Below, in pieces: positions 1 through 7,283 of a DNA stretch of 35,074 nt; position 1 is the first letter of the stretch; the number at the start of each line of letters is the position of its first letter. The notes under the pieces are model-generated. The model saw nothing but the letters and a program-made list of their open reading frames with translations, was not told the origin of the DNA and searched no databases. Where the stretch lies: NCBI GenBank assembly GCA_937900755.1, contig CALCDN010000166.1:1-35074 (forward strand). Direction: 5' to 3'. The position numbers were made by a program, and so were the translations under genes. Source of the stretch: an uncultured Acetobacter sp. Lineage in GTDB: Bacteria > Pseudomonadota > Alphaproteobacteria > Acetobacterales > Acetobacteraceae.

Positions 1-25
1 CGGCACCTCTTTACGCCACCCCCTG

Positions 26-724
26 TCAGGCTGGCATGATCCGCTCCAGCACGGCTGGAACAGCCTGCATGCCAGCCGCATCCGCCACGGCCTTGCGCCC
101 CAGTTCTGGCGCGCCATACCCCCAGCTGGCAAACACAAACGGACAGCCAGCCCCTTCGGCCGCCAGATAGTCAGGCGGCATGTCCCCCACCATCACGCTC
201 CTTGCCCCGTGGCCCCCGGCCTGTGCAATCGTGCCCAGCAGATGCCGCGCATCTGGCTTGCGGGCGGCAAAACTGTCCCCTCCGCCCACACTGGCAAACA
301 ACGCGCCAAGGCCCAGGTCCGACAGAATGCGGCGGGCGGCCTTTTCGGGTTTGTTGGTGCAGACCGCCAGTTGCCACCCTTGGGCACGGAGGCTGTGCAA
401 AGCCGCCTCCGTGCCGGGAAACAGACGGGATAACAGCGTTGCCCGTGGAGTATAGGCCGCCATGAAGCGACTGACGGCCTCCTCCAGGGAAAGAGGAAGA
501 GCAGGCATGCTCCCGCTCTGTGCCGCCTTTTGCTCCAGGCTGGCCTGCAAGGCCCGCTCCACCAGCGCCTGCACGCCGTTGCCAACCATGCCGCGCACCT
601 GCGCATTGGATAATGGAGGCAGGCCGCACTGGGCCAGAATTTCGCGGCAACATTCCGCCAGATCCGGCAAGGAATCCAGCAAAGTTCCATCCATATCAAA
701 CACGGCCAGACGCAAAGCAGACAT
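26..724 (-). CDS. gph: Phosphoglycolate phosphatase, HAD superfamily
   Basis: Predicted to hydrolyse 2-phosphoglycolate to glycolate in the cytosol, clearing a by-product of DNA repair or oxygenase activity. The 232-residue protein has HAD motif I, VFDMDGTLLDS, with nucleophile Asp10 and Asp12; motif II TNKP with Thr123; motif III Lys156 in RKPD; and motif IV VGDMPPD with Asp181. The helical cap lies between motifs I and II. Motif IV reads GDMPPD rather than the commoner GDSxxD. The reading frame stays open upstream to 970, but that part overlaps glmU on the other strand and has no family similarity, so I chose the ATG at 724 directly before the hydrophobic strand; ATGs at 733 and 739 are alternatives. 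It is divergent from glmU. The fold is certain; the exact substrate is inferred from family and neighbours. Confidence 0.9.
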   Translation of the reverse strand: MSALRLAVFDMDGTLLDSLPDLAECCREILAQCGLPPLSNAQVRGMVGNGVQALVERALQASLEQKAAQSGSMPALPLSLEEAVSRFMAAYTPRATLLSRLFPGTEAALHSLRAQGWQLAVCTNKPEKAARRILSDLGLGALFASVGGGDSFAARKPDARHLLGTIAQAGGHGARSVMVGDMPPDYLAAEGAGCPFVFASWGYGAPELGRKAVADAAGMQAVPAVLERIMPA

Positions 725-833
725 TCCGTTCATCCACATCGTAAAGTTTGGAAAACTTTTATGATATTGGCATGGAGTTTTTCCATAAGCGAGACGTTTG
801 ACACATGCCATTGCTTGGCTTACCGCATCATTC
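725..833. promoter_or_regulatory. gph/glmU divergent control region with a palindrome
   Basis: This 109-base gap must hold the start signals of both divergent genes. It contains a perfect inverted repeat, AAAGTTT-GGA-AAACTTT, at 743-759, close to the gph start. It also has a perfect plus-strand -35 hexamer TTGACA at 798-803, followed after 17 bases by TACCGC, a poor -10. If that promoter is real, transcription would start about at the glmU ATG (834), which has no Shine-Dalgarno sequence. All promoter assignments here are tentative. Confidence 0.35.
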
Positions 834-2180
834 ATGACGTCTGATCCCTCATTCCGTCCTGCCACAGCGGTTCTTCTGGCCGCAGGGCTGGGCACCCGCA
901 TGAAATCCTCCCGCCCCAAGGCTGTGCAACATCTGGCAGGCGGCCCCATGCTTGCCCACCTGCTGAGCAACGCGGCAGAGGTTTTTGACCGTCTGGTGGT
1001 CGTAATCGGCCCCGAAATGGCGGATGTGGCGGAGGTTGCCGCCCCCTACCCCGTGGTTATCCAGCACGAACGGCTGGGTACGGCCCATGCCGCCTTGCAG
1101 GCCGCGGACTGGTTCGGGGAGGGAGACGTGGCCGTATTATACGCCGACAACCCCCTTATTTCCGCGCAAACACTGACCGCGCTGCTGGATGAACGGCGCA
1201 AGCCCGGTGTGGGGCTGGCCCTGCTGGCCATGCGTCCGGCGGACCCCGCCCGTTATGGCCGGGTTATAACCCACGCCGGCAACGTGGAGCGCATTGTGGA
1301 ATGGGCGGACGCCACCCCCCAGGAGCGCGCCATAGACCTGTGCAATGCAGGCGTGCTGTGCGCCGACGCCACGGACTTCCGCCGCTGGCTGGAGGCCGTG
1401 GGCAATGATAACGCCAAAGGCGAATTCTACCTGACGGATGTGGTCGACCTGGCCGTGGCCGAACATGCCCAGGTGCGCGCGGTAGAAGCGGCGGAAGACG
1501 AACTGCGTGGCGTGAACTCGCGCAGCGAGCTGGCCCAGGCCGAGGCCGCCCTGCAAAAACGCCTGCGCCAGAACGCCATGGACAACGGGGTCACGCTGGT
1601 CGCGCCCGAAACAGTCTTTCTGGCGACCGATACGCAGTTGGCGGCCGATGTACTGGTCGAACCCAATGTTGTTTTTGGTCCGGGCGTTATTGTGCATGAA
1701 GGTGCTGTTGTTCGCGCGTTCAGCCACCTTGAAGGGTGTGAGGTCCATTCCGGCGCCATTATTGGCCCATATGCCCGCCTGCGGCCAGAAACCACCATTG
1801 GCGCAAACGCACGGGTTGGCAATTTTGTCGAGCTTAAAAGTGCCGAGCTTGGCGTGGGCGTCAAGGTTAACCACCTGTCCTACATCGGCAATGCCCAGGT
1901 TGGCGCGCAGTCCAACATTGGGGCCGGGACCATTGTGTGCAATTACGATGGTGTGTTCAAGCACACCACATCCATTGGCGAAAATACGTTTGTCGGCTCC
2001 AACTCCGTGCTGGTGGCTCCTGTGGACATAGGAGATACCGCCCTGATCGCCGCTGGCAGCACCATTACGGAGAATGTGCCCCCAGATGCGCTGGCTCTGG
2101 CGCGCGCGCGCCAGACCACCAAGCCCGGGCGCGGCAAACTGTTCAAAGATACCCTGAAGGCAAAAAAGGAAAACGGCTGA
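834..2180 (+). CDS. glmU: Bifunctional N-acetylglucosamine-1-phosphate uridyltransferase / glucosamine-1-phosphate acetyltransferase
   Basis: Catalyses the last two steps to UDP-GlcNAc: acetylation of glucosamine-1-phosphate with acetyl-CoA, then uridylyl transfer from UTP. The 448-residue protein has the nucleotidyltransferase signature LAAGLGTRMKSSRPK at residues 15-29, the QHERLGTAHA segment, and the metal-site region YADNPLI (usually YGDxPL). The C-terminal half is a left-handed beta-helix of hexapeptide repeats with acetyltransferase motifs VNHLSYIG and NIGAGTIVCNYDG. The frame can be extended to a TTG at 798, but the ATG at 834 gives the family-typical N-terminus and was chosen. Its TGA shares one base with the glmS ATG, so the two are translationally coupled. 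Length matches the family. Confidence 0.96.
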   Translation: MTSDPSFRPATAVLLAAGLGTRMKSSRPKAVQHLAGGPMLAHLLSNAAEVFDRLVVVIGPEMADVAEVAAPYPVVIQHERLGTAHAALQAADWFGEGDVAVLYADNPLISAQTLTALLDERRKPGVGLALLAMRPADPARYGRVITHAGNVERIVEWADATPQERAIDLCNAGVLCADATDFRRWLEAVGNDNAKGEFYLTDVVDLAVAEHAQVRAVEAAEDELRGVNSRSELAQAEAALQKRLRQNAMDNGVTLVAPETVFLATDTQLAADVLVEPNVVFGPGVIVHEGAVVRAFSHLEGCEVHSGAIIGPYARLRPETTIGANARVGNFVELKSAELGVGVKVNHLSYIGNAQVGAQSNIGAGTIVCNYDGVFKHTTSIGENTFVGSNSVLVAPVDIGDTALIAAGSTITENVPPDALALARARQTTKPGRGKLFKDTLKAKKENG

Positions 2181-4003
2181 TGTGTGGAATATGCGGCGTT
2201 GTCGGGTTACGCCATGCAACCCCCATTGTGCTCGAGGGCCTGCGCCGACTGGAGTATCGTGGGTATGATTCCGCAGGCATTGCCACACTGGTTGATGGGC
2301 GCGTAGAGCGCCGCCGTGCGGCGGGCAAGCTGGATAACCTGGCCAGCCTGCTGGAGCGTGACCCCCTGCCGGGCAAAACAGGCATAGGCCATACCCGCTG
2401 GGCAACCCATGGTGCGCCCACCACCTGCAATGCCCACCCCCATGGCACCGCGCGTGTGGCCATTGTGCATAACGGTATTATTGAAAATTTCGAGGCCCTG
2501 CGCCAGGAGCTTGAAGGTGCCGGTCAGGTTTTTGAAACCGAAACCGACAGCGAAACCATAGCCCTTCTGGTGGACTACTACCTGCAACAGGGCCTGCCCC
2601 CCAGGGATGCCGCCCTTAAGGCGCTCAAACGCCTGGATGGCGCTTACGCCATTGCCATGATCTTTGCGGGCCATGAAGGACTGATGATCGGGGCCTGCAA
2701 CAACGCCCCCCTGGCCGTGGGCTTTGGCGATGACGAGTTGTTCCTTGGCTCGGACTCCCTCGCACTCGCCCCCCTGACGCGCCGCATCACCTACATGGAA
2801 AACGGCGACTGCGTTGTGATTACCCCCCAGGGGGCGGACTTCATGACTTTTGATGGCGCCCCCCTTGAACGCCCAATGCAGATTACCGCCCTGACCGCAG
2901 GCTCCATTGGCAAGGATGGCTACCGCCATTACATGGAAAAGGAACTGCACGAACACCCGCTGGTTATCGGGCAGACCCTCCAACGCATGATTGACCCGGC
3001 CACGCGCAAGGTCGTGCTGCCAGACCTGCCCTTTGACCTTGCCACAGTGCCCCGTGCGGTTGTTACCGCCTGTGGTTCGGCCTTTTACGCGGGCATGGTC
3101 GGGCGTTACTGGCTGGAGGAAATTGCACGCCTTCCAGTCGATATCGACGTTGCCAGCGAGATGCGCTACCGCAATCCGCCACTCAGCGCGGGCTCGCTGG
3201 GCCTGCTGATCTCCCAGTCGGGAGAGACGGCGGATACGCTGGCGGCCCTGCGCAGTCTGCGCGAAAAGGCCGTACACATCCTGTCCGTTCTCAACGTGGA
3301 ACACAGCACCATGGCGCGTGAAAGCGATGTGCTGCTGGGAACTGTGGCCGGGCCGGAAATTTCGGTGGCGTCCACAAAAGCCTTTACCGCGCAGTTGACC
3401 GTGCTGGCCTGCCTGACCATTGCCACCGCACGCGCCCGTGGCATGCTTGACCCGCTGGGAGAAGAGGAACTGGTGGCCGCTCTCATGGACCTGCCCAGCC
3501 GTGCGGCCGAAGTGTTCAACCAGGGGGACGCTATTCGGCGGATGGCCGCCGTTGTGGCCGAAGCACGCGACGTCCTGTACCTTGGCCGGGGCAGCATGTT
3601 CCCCGTGGCCATGGAAGGCGCGCTCAAGCTGAAGGAAATTTCCTACATCCATGCCGAAGCCTACGCCGCGGGGGAAATGAAGCATGGCCCCATCTCCCTG
3701 ATCGACCGGACCGTGCCAATTGTCGCCAGCGTGCCCTCAACGCCCCTGTTCGACAAAACCCTGTCCAACCTGCAGGAAGCGAAGGCCCGTGGCGGTCGCC
3801 TGCTGGTCTTTACCGATACGCAGGGCGCGGACCGGGTTTCGGCCATTGCGGAGCAGATTGTGGTGCTCCCGCGTGTGCATGACTTTGTCGCCCCGATCCT
3901 GCAGACCATTCCTGTGCAGATGCTGGCTTACGAAGTGGCCGTGCTCAAAGGGACCGATGTTGACCAGCCCCGCAATCTGGCAAAATCCGTAACGGTGGAA
4001 TAA
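2180..4003 (+). CDS. glmS: Glutamine--fructose-6-phosphate aminotransferase (isomerizing)
   Basis: First committed step of hexosamine synthesis: fructose-6-phosphate plus glutamine gives glucosamine-6-phosphate. The 607-residue protein starts MCGICGVVG, so removal of Met exposes the N-terminal nucleophile Cys of the Ntn glutaminase domain (about 1-240; GHTRWATHG and HNGIIEN also visible). Two SIS domains follow: the first has TACGSAFYAG and SQSGETADT, the second AMEGALKLKEISY and AEAYAAGEMKHGP. The C-terminus DVDQPRNLAKSVTVE is the family-typical end. The start is fixed by the MCG motif and overlaps the glmU stop by one base; AAGGA lies about 9 bases upstream inside glmU. With no untranslated leader there is no room for a glmS ribozyme. 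Confidence 0.97.
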   Translation: MCGICGVVGLRHATPIVLEGLRRLEYRGYDSAGIATLVDGRVERRRAAGKLDNLASLLERDPLPGKTGIGHTRWATHGAPTTCNAHPHGTARVAIVHNGIIENFEALRQELEGAGQVFETETDSETIALLVDYYLQQGLPPRDAALKALKRLDGAYAIAMIFAGHEGLMIGACNNAPLAVGFGDDELFLGSDSLALAPLTRRITYMENGDCVVITPQGADFMTFDGAPLERPMQITALTAGSIGKDGYRHYMEKELHEHPLVIGQTLQRMIDPATRKVVLPDLPFDLATVPRAVVTACGSAFYAGMVGRYWLEEIARLPVDIDVASEMRYRNPPLSAGSLGLLISQSGETADTLAALRSLREKAVHILSVLNVEHSTMARESDVLLGTVAGPEISVASTKAFTAQLTVLACLTIATARARGMLDPLGEEELVAALMDLPSRAAEVFNQGDAIRRMAAVVAEARDVLYLGRGSMFPVAMEGALKLKEISYIHAEAYAAGEMKHGPISLIDRTVPIVASVPSTPLFDKTLSNLQEAKARGGRLLVFTDTQGADRVSAIAEQIVVLPRVHDFVAPILQTIPVQMLAYEVAVLKGTDVDQPRNLAKSVTVE

Positions 4004-4008
4004 CTGCC

Positions 4009-4050
4009 GGGCAAAGGCTGGTCGCTCCCCATGGATGCCAGCCTTTGCCC
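4009..4050. terminator. Hairpin between convergent glmS and the DUF3108 gene
   Basis: Perfect 13-bp inverted repeat, GGGCAAAGGCTGG at 4009-4021 and its complement at 4038-4050, with a 16-base loop, 6 bases after the glmS stop and 8 bases before the end of the convergent gene. No T-tract follows on either strand, so it may slow or end transcription in both directions without being a classical intrinsic terminator. Confidence 0.55.
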
Positions 4051-4058
4051 CTGCACGG

Positions 4059-4943
4059 TCAGGGGATCTGCCTTGGGGTCTCGTCCAGCCGCATGACAAT
4101 ATGCCCCATTTTGGGGTGTTCAATTTCCAGCCTGACAACGGACATGCCGATGTTGGGAATATCCTCAAACCAGATCCGTCCCAATTGCGGCTGCCTGAGC
4201 TTGCTGAACTGGCTGTCCGCCTTGAAGCCCCGGACCTGTTGCATGACAAAATTGCAGGTCCAGGCCTGTGTGCCCCACGCCCTGGATGCACCCGAGGGCG
4301 GGCGCTCGGTTCCTGTATTGCGCATGTTCAATGTGCTGAGCCGCAATCCGTCAAAAAATTTCTGGGTTGCCTCCTCACAGTGCTGCGTGGTTTGCAACTG
4401 GTGCACCAGCCCCACCAGAATGGCCACCACATCCTGCGCCCCGGCCCGTTCCTCCGGGGTGACGACCTCGCGGTTGTCCAAAGGGGGGTCCTGCACGGTA
4501 ATCTGGGGCACGCCCCCTTGATAAACCATGTGCAGATGGCTTTGCTCGTGGTTGTAGGAGCCTGCGCTGTCATACTGTGCGGGCTCGATCCGCCCGTTGG
4601 CCAGGAACAGGCCTGAGCCTTGCATGCGCATGTCCGTTTGCACAAACAGCCCCAGCAGGCCCGCGGTCCGAACCTGGGCAATACCACTATAGGCGTTACT
4701 GCCCAGCCTGTAGGAGACATCCGCGGTCAGCACGTGCAGGCCATGCATGTTGATGAAATAGCGCGCCGATGTCTGGACAACCCCACCCTGAAGCGTGGCC
4801 TGCTGGGCCGTGGCCTGCTGGGCCGTGGCGCAAAACGCGACAGGCAGCAACCCGACCCGCACACCCAGGGCAATAGCCCGTGTGGCCCGATGGCACATTT
4901 TTTTCTGGTTCGACATTCCTGCCAGCACACCGGCAAAATGCAT
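4059..4943 (-). CDS. Secreted DUF3108-family protein
   Basis: Protein of 294 residues with a probable Sec signal peptide: a basic N-region (NQKK...HRATR) up to about residue 22, a hydrophobic core about 23-38 (AIALGVRVGLLPVAF) and a likely cleavage after ATA near residue 41. No lipobox is visible. The mature part matches my memory of DUF3108: an early YFINMHGLHVLTADVSY strand, GRIEPAQYDSAGS, the DNREVV segment, an EATQKFFDGLRL motif and a closing beta-rich RLEIEHPKMGHIVMRL. Function is unknown; family members are periplasmic or envelope-associated. The start at 4943 was chosen for AGGA 7 bases upstream; the ATG at 4916 is possible. It lies 32 bases downstream of the IclR-type gene and may be co-transcribed. 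A 15-bp tandem repeat sits just after the predicted cleavage site. Confidence 0.75.
   Translation of the reverse strand: MHFAGVLAGMSNQKKMCHRATRAIALGVRVGLLPVAFCATAQQATAQQATLQGGVVQTSARYFINMHGLHVLTADVSYRLGSNAYSGIAQVRTAGLLGLFVQTDMRMQGSGLFLANGRIEPAQYDSAGSYNHEQSHLHMVYQGGVPQITVQDPPLDNREVVTPEERAGAQDVVAILVGLVHQLQTTQHCEEATQKFFDGLRLSTLNMRNTGTERPPSGASRAWGTQAWTCNFVMQQVRGFKADSQFSKLRQPQLGRIWFEDIPNIGMSVVRLEIEHPKMGHIVMRLDETPRQIP
4795..4829. repeat. 15-bp tandem repeat, 2.3 copies
   Basis: GTGGCCTGCTGGGCC occurs at 4795-4809 and again at 4810-4824, followed by GTGGC. On the minus strand it encodes repeated AQQAT units directly after the predicted signal-peptide cleavage site of the DUF3108 protein. Being a multiple of three, copy changes would keep the frame. 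Confidence 0.85.
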
Positions 4944-4975
4944 TGTCTGTTCCTGTTCGCCTGCGGTCAAAACAT

Positions 4976-5776
4976 CTAGCCCGCGCGATAGCCAAGCCGG
5001 AAGGAAACAGCCTCTGCCAACCGCGATGCAACGGCCCCAAGGCGCGCAACACTGTACCGCCCCAACTCCGCCTGAGGCAGGCTGATCCCGATCCCCGCCA
5101 GCGCACGCCCGGAATGGTCTTTGACAACAGCGCCAAAGCACCACAGCCCGTCATGCACCTGTTCGTCATCTACCGCATAGCCACGCTCCTTGATTTCACC
5201 AATTTCGCGCACCAGCGTTGTTACCGAGCATATGCCATTGGGTGTAAGCGGCTGGGGCCACATTGTAACCGGGTGCAGGGCCAGCCACTCGCGGAACGAG
5301 GCATCGTCCATGCCCGCCAGTATGGCGTTCCCCGTAGCCGTAAATATGGCGGGCAGACGCATGCCCACCCTGAAAGACGCACCAAGCACGGTGGCGCTGT
5401 TGCGGCAGGCCACATACACAACCTCCGCCCCTTCCAGCATGGTGAGCGTGACGGTGAAGGACTCCAGATCCGAGCGAGTCTCCAGCACATGATAGAACTC
5501 GGTCACCAGGTCGCGCTTTTCCGTGACATCCCCCGCCCAGTCGAGCAGACGTGTACCCAGCCGATAGCCCTGCGTTACCGTTTTTTCCAGCAGCCCCAGC
5601 TCTTGCATGACCGCCAGCAACCCGTGCGCCGTACTGCGCGGTAAATCCAGCTGTCTGGCCACATCCGCCGCTAGGGGAGGTTTGGTGGCTTCCTTGACCA
5701 TATCAAGAATCCGAACGGCCCGGCGAAGAGCGGGAACCGTATCCTGCGATTTGGACATATTATTCTTATTTTCCAT
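4976..5776 (-). CDS. IclR-family transcriptional regulator
   Basis: 266-residue cytosolic DNA-binding regulator. Residues about 13-75 form the winged helix-turn-helix (ALRRAVRILDMV at the start, LPRSTAHGLLAVMQELGLLE as the recognition region). Residues about 85-260 are the IclR effector-binding GAF-like domain, with FRVGMRLPAIFTATGNAILAG and the closing GIGISLP. The ligand cannot be read from the sequence. It is divergent from the glutathione peroxidase gene and upstream of the DUF3108 gene on the same strand. Starts at 5776 and 5758 are both possible; neither has a strong Shine-Dalgarno. A GTTCA-6 nt-TGAAC palindrome overlaps its candidate -35 box, suggesting autoregulation, as is common for IclR proteins. 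Confidence 0.92.
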   Translation of the reverse strand: MENKNNMSKSQDTVPALRRAVRILDMVKEATKPPLAADVARQLDLPRSTAHGLLAVMQELGLLEKTVTQGYRLGTRLLDWAGDVTEKRDLVTEFYHVLETRSDLESFTVTLTMLEGAEVVYVACRNSATVLGASFRVGMRLPAIFTATGNAILAGMDDASFREWLALHPVTMWPQPLTPNGICSVTTLVREIGEIKERGYAVDDEQVHDGLWCFGAVVKDHSGRALAGIGISLPQAELGRYSVARLGAVASRLAEAVSFRLGYRAG

Positions 5777-5777
5777 G

Positions 5778-5806
5778 TTGACAGGAGGGGCTCATATCTT
5801 CATATT
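5778..5806 (+). promoter_or_regulatory. Candidate promoter of the glutathione peroxidase gene
   Basis: Perfect -35 TTGACA at 5778-5783, 17-base spacer, -10 CATATT at 5801-5806 (4 of 6 matches). Transcription from about 5813 would give a leader of about 200 bases before the peroxidase start; no clear structure was seen in that leader. Confidence 0.5.
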
Positions 5807-5828
5807 CCACATACGGGATCGAGTTCAA
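5799..5828 (-). promoter_or_regulatory. Candidate promoter of the IclR-type gene
   Basis: Minus-strand -35 TTGAAC (plus 5823-5828), 18-base spacer, -10 TATGAA (plus 5799-5804). It overlaps the opposite-facing peroxidase promoter, so the two polymerases would compete. The spacing is one base longer than ideal. Confidence 0.4.
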
Positions 5829-5838
5829 CATAATGAAC
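5823..5838. promoter_or_regulatory. Palindromic operator candidate between iclR-type gene and gpx
   Basis: Inverted repeat GTTCA-ACATAA-TGAAC. It covers the -35 of the candidate iclR promoter and lies about 10-25 bases downstream of the predicted peroxidase transcript start, so a bound repressor could block both. IclR-family proteins often bind short palindromes in their own divergent promoters; the binding itself is inference. Confidence 0.45.
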
Positions 5839-6020
5839 AAGAAAAATCAGGACACGATCTTGCCGCGCACAAGATGTGGTGGAAGTCTGGCACAAGAACC
5901 CAAAACAGGGCAGCAGGCTTCCACCCACTATTCGCAGACTTCATAACATCTCGCTCCTTTCCTTGCGGTGCGCTACACAGGATGTCTTTCCTGCCACAAA
6001 AGCAGCAAGAGGGCAGCACC

Positions 6021-6509
6021 TTGGCAACACGCATTGACGATTTTACCTTACCCGCACTGGATGGCACCAGCATTGACCTGAGTGCGTATAAGGGCCAGCC
6101 AATCCTGATTGTGAACACTGCCTCCAAATGTGGGTTTACCCCACAATACGAGGGCCTGCAGGCCCTGTGGACACAGTTCCACAAGGCGGGGCTGGTTATT
6201 ATTGGCGTTCCCAGCAATGATTTTGGCCACCAGGAACCCGGCACATCCACCGATATCGCCACATTCTGCCAAAAAAACTATGGCGTTACCTTTCCCATGG
6301 CCGCGCGCAGCGTGGTCAAAGGCCAGGACGCCATACCGCTCTTCAAGTGGCTGGATGGGGAACTGGGTTTTCTGGCCCGGCCACGGTGGAATTTCTTCAA
6401 ATACCTGATCGGGCGCAATGGCCAGCCAGTCGCATGGTTTTCCTGCCTGACTCCCCCCACATCCGCCCGCGTGCGTAACGCGGTGGAGCGGGCATTGCTC
6501 CCGGCCTGA
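6021..6509 (+). CDS. Glutathione peroxidase family protein (Cys type)
   Basis: Reduces hydrogen peroxide or lipid hydroperoxides with glutathione or thioredoxin. The 162-residue thioredoxin-fold protein has peroxidatic Cys37 in NTASKCGFTPQY, Gln71 in FGHQEPG, and Trp123-Asn124 in WNFFKYLIGRNG, completing the Cys/Gln/Trp/Asn tetrad. Cys83 in FCQKNYGVTFP could be the resolving cysteine of a thioredoxin-dependent enzyme. PSNDFG replaces the usual PCNQFG. I chose the TTG at 6021 because AAGAGGG lies 7 bases upstream and the family starts close to the DFTLPALDG strand; the ATG at 5982 (175 residues, no good ribosome-binding site) is the alternative. No signal peptide was seen, so cytosolic. It is the only plus-strand gene between 4059 and the right end and faces the IclR-type regulator. 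Confidence 0.9.
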   Translation: MATRIDDFTLPALDGTSIDLSAYKGQPILIVNTASKCGFTPQYEGLQALWTQFHKAGLVIIGVPSNDFGHQEPGTSTDIATFCQKNYGVTFPMAARSVVKGQDAIPLFKWLDGELGFLARPRWNFFKYLIGRNGQPVAWFSCLTPPTSARVRNAVERALLPA

Positions 6510-6533
6510 GTAGCCACCCACTCCCGCACGAAC

Positions 6534-6598
6534 AAAAAAGGCGGCAACCTGCCCCCTCCGTAACTGAGGGGAAGCAGGTGCCGCCTTTATTTGTTTTT
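6534..6598. terminator. Bidirectional terminator between gpx and lolD
   Basis: Long GC-rich hairpin: left arm from 6540 (GGCGGCAACCTGC..CCCCTC) pairs with the right arm 6566-6585 with small bulges. A-rich sequence lies before it (6534-6539, a T6 tract on the minus strand) and TTTATTTGTTTTT after it, so it can end both the plus-strand peroxidase transcript and the minus-strand proS-lolC-lolD transcript. It overlaps the lolD stop codon. Confidence 0.85.
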
Positions 6599-7283
6599 AC
6601 CGTGTGACCAGTTTGCCATCACGCAAGGTTACAACCCGGTCCATGCGTGGCAGAAGTTCTTCATTATGGGTCGCAACCAGTGCGGCCAGCCCCCGCTTGC
6701 GCACAGCCTCCAGCAATTCGGCAAACACCGCATCGGCCGTATGCACGTCAAGGTTGCCCGTAGGCTCATCCGCCAGCAGAAGGGACGGGGTATTGGCCAA
6801 TGCGCGGGCAATGGCCACACGCTGCTGCTCCCCGCCCGAAAGCTTACCCGGCAGATGGTTGACCCTGTGGGCAAGGCCGAACATGTCCAACAGGCGCTCG
6901 GCCTCCAGCCGGGCCGCCCGCTTGGACACACCGGCTATCATCTGTGGCAGAACAACATTTTCCCGCGCGGTGAACTCACCCAGCAGGTGATGAAACTGGT
7001 ACACAAAGCCAATTTCATCCCGCCGTAGGGCCGTGCGCCCGGCATCGGCCAGATGCCTGGTCGATTGCCCACCAATAATAATATCGCCGGCATCTGGCGT
7101 GTCCAACAGGCCAGCCAGATGCAGCAATGTGGACTTACCCGTGCCAGATGGCGCGACCAGGGCTACAATTTCCCCCGCATGCAGGGCAAAATCCGCGCCC
7201 TGCAAAATGGGCAGCACGTCATGCTCGCCACTGCGATAGGTTTTTTCAACGCCTTCAAGGCGTAACACCACAGTCTCATTCAT
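6597..7283 (-). CDS. lolD: Lipoprotein-releasing ABC transporter, ATP-binding subunit
   Basis: ATPase of the inner-membrane complex that extracts lipoproteins destined for the outer membrane and hands them to LolA. The 228-residue protein has Walker A APSGTGKS at 44-51 (first position Ala rather than Gly), Q-loop Gln96, ABC signature LSGGEQ at 148-153, Walker B LLLADE at 168-173 and the H-loop His in ATHNEE near 210. The LADEPTGNLD stretch is typical of the LolD/MacB group. The frame extends upstream into lolC, but the ATG at 7283 gives the family N-terminus and overlaps the end of lolC by 8 bases, indicating coupled translation. Third gene of proS-lolC-lolD. Confidence 0.95.
   Translation of the reverse strand: MNETVVLRLEGVEKTYRSGEHDVLPILQGADFALHAGEIVALVAPSGTGKSTLLHLAGLLDTPDAGDIIIGGQSTRHLADAGRTALRRDEIGFVYQFHHLLGEFTARENVVLPQMIAGVSKRAARLEAERLLDMFGLAHRVNHLPGKLSGGEQQRVAIARALANTPSLLLADEPTGNLDVHTADAVFAELLEAVRKRGLAALVATHNEELLPRMDRVVTLRDGKLVTR

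Noticed and set aside
6..12. AAAGAGG-like ribosome-binding site on the minus strand at the left edge, suggesting another gene just outside
   Set aside because: Only a few bases are available and no start codon is visible inside the window.
725..970. N-terminal extension of gph by 82 codons
   Set aside because: It overlaps the divergent glmU start, has no similarity to HAD proteins, and the HAD fold begins a few residues after the ATG at 724.
2100..2180. glmS ribozyme or riboswitch before glmS
   Set aside because: glmU and glmS overlap by one base and the preceding sequence is glmU coding; no ribozyme-like core was seen, and glmS ribozymes are known from Gram-positive bacteria.
2207..3685. 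492-codon minus-strand frame opposite glmS
   Set aside because: Low-complexity His/Gly/Gln composition, no motifs, antisense to a complete GlmS.
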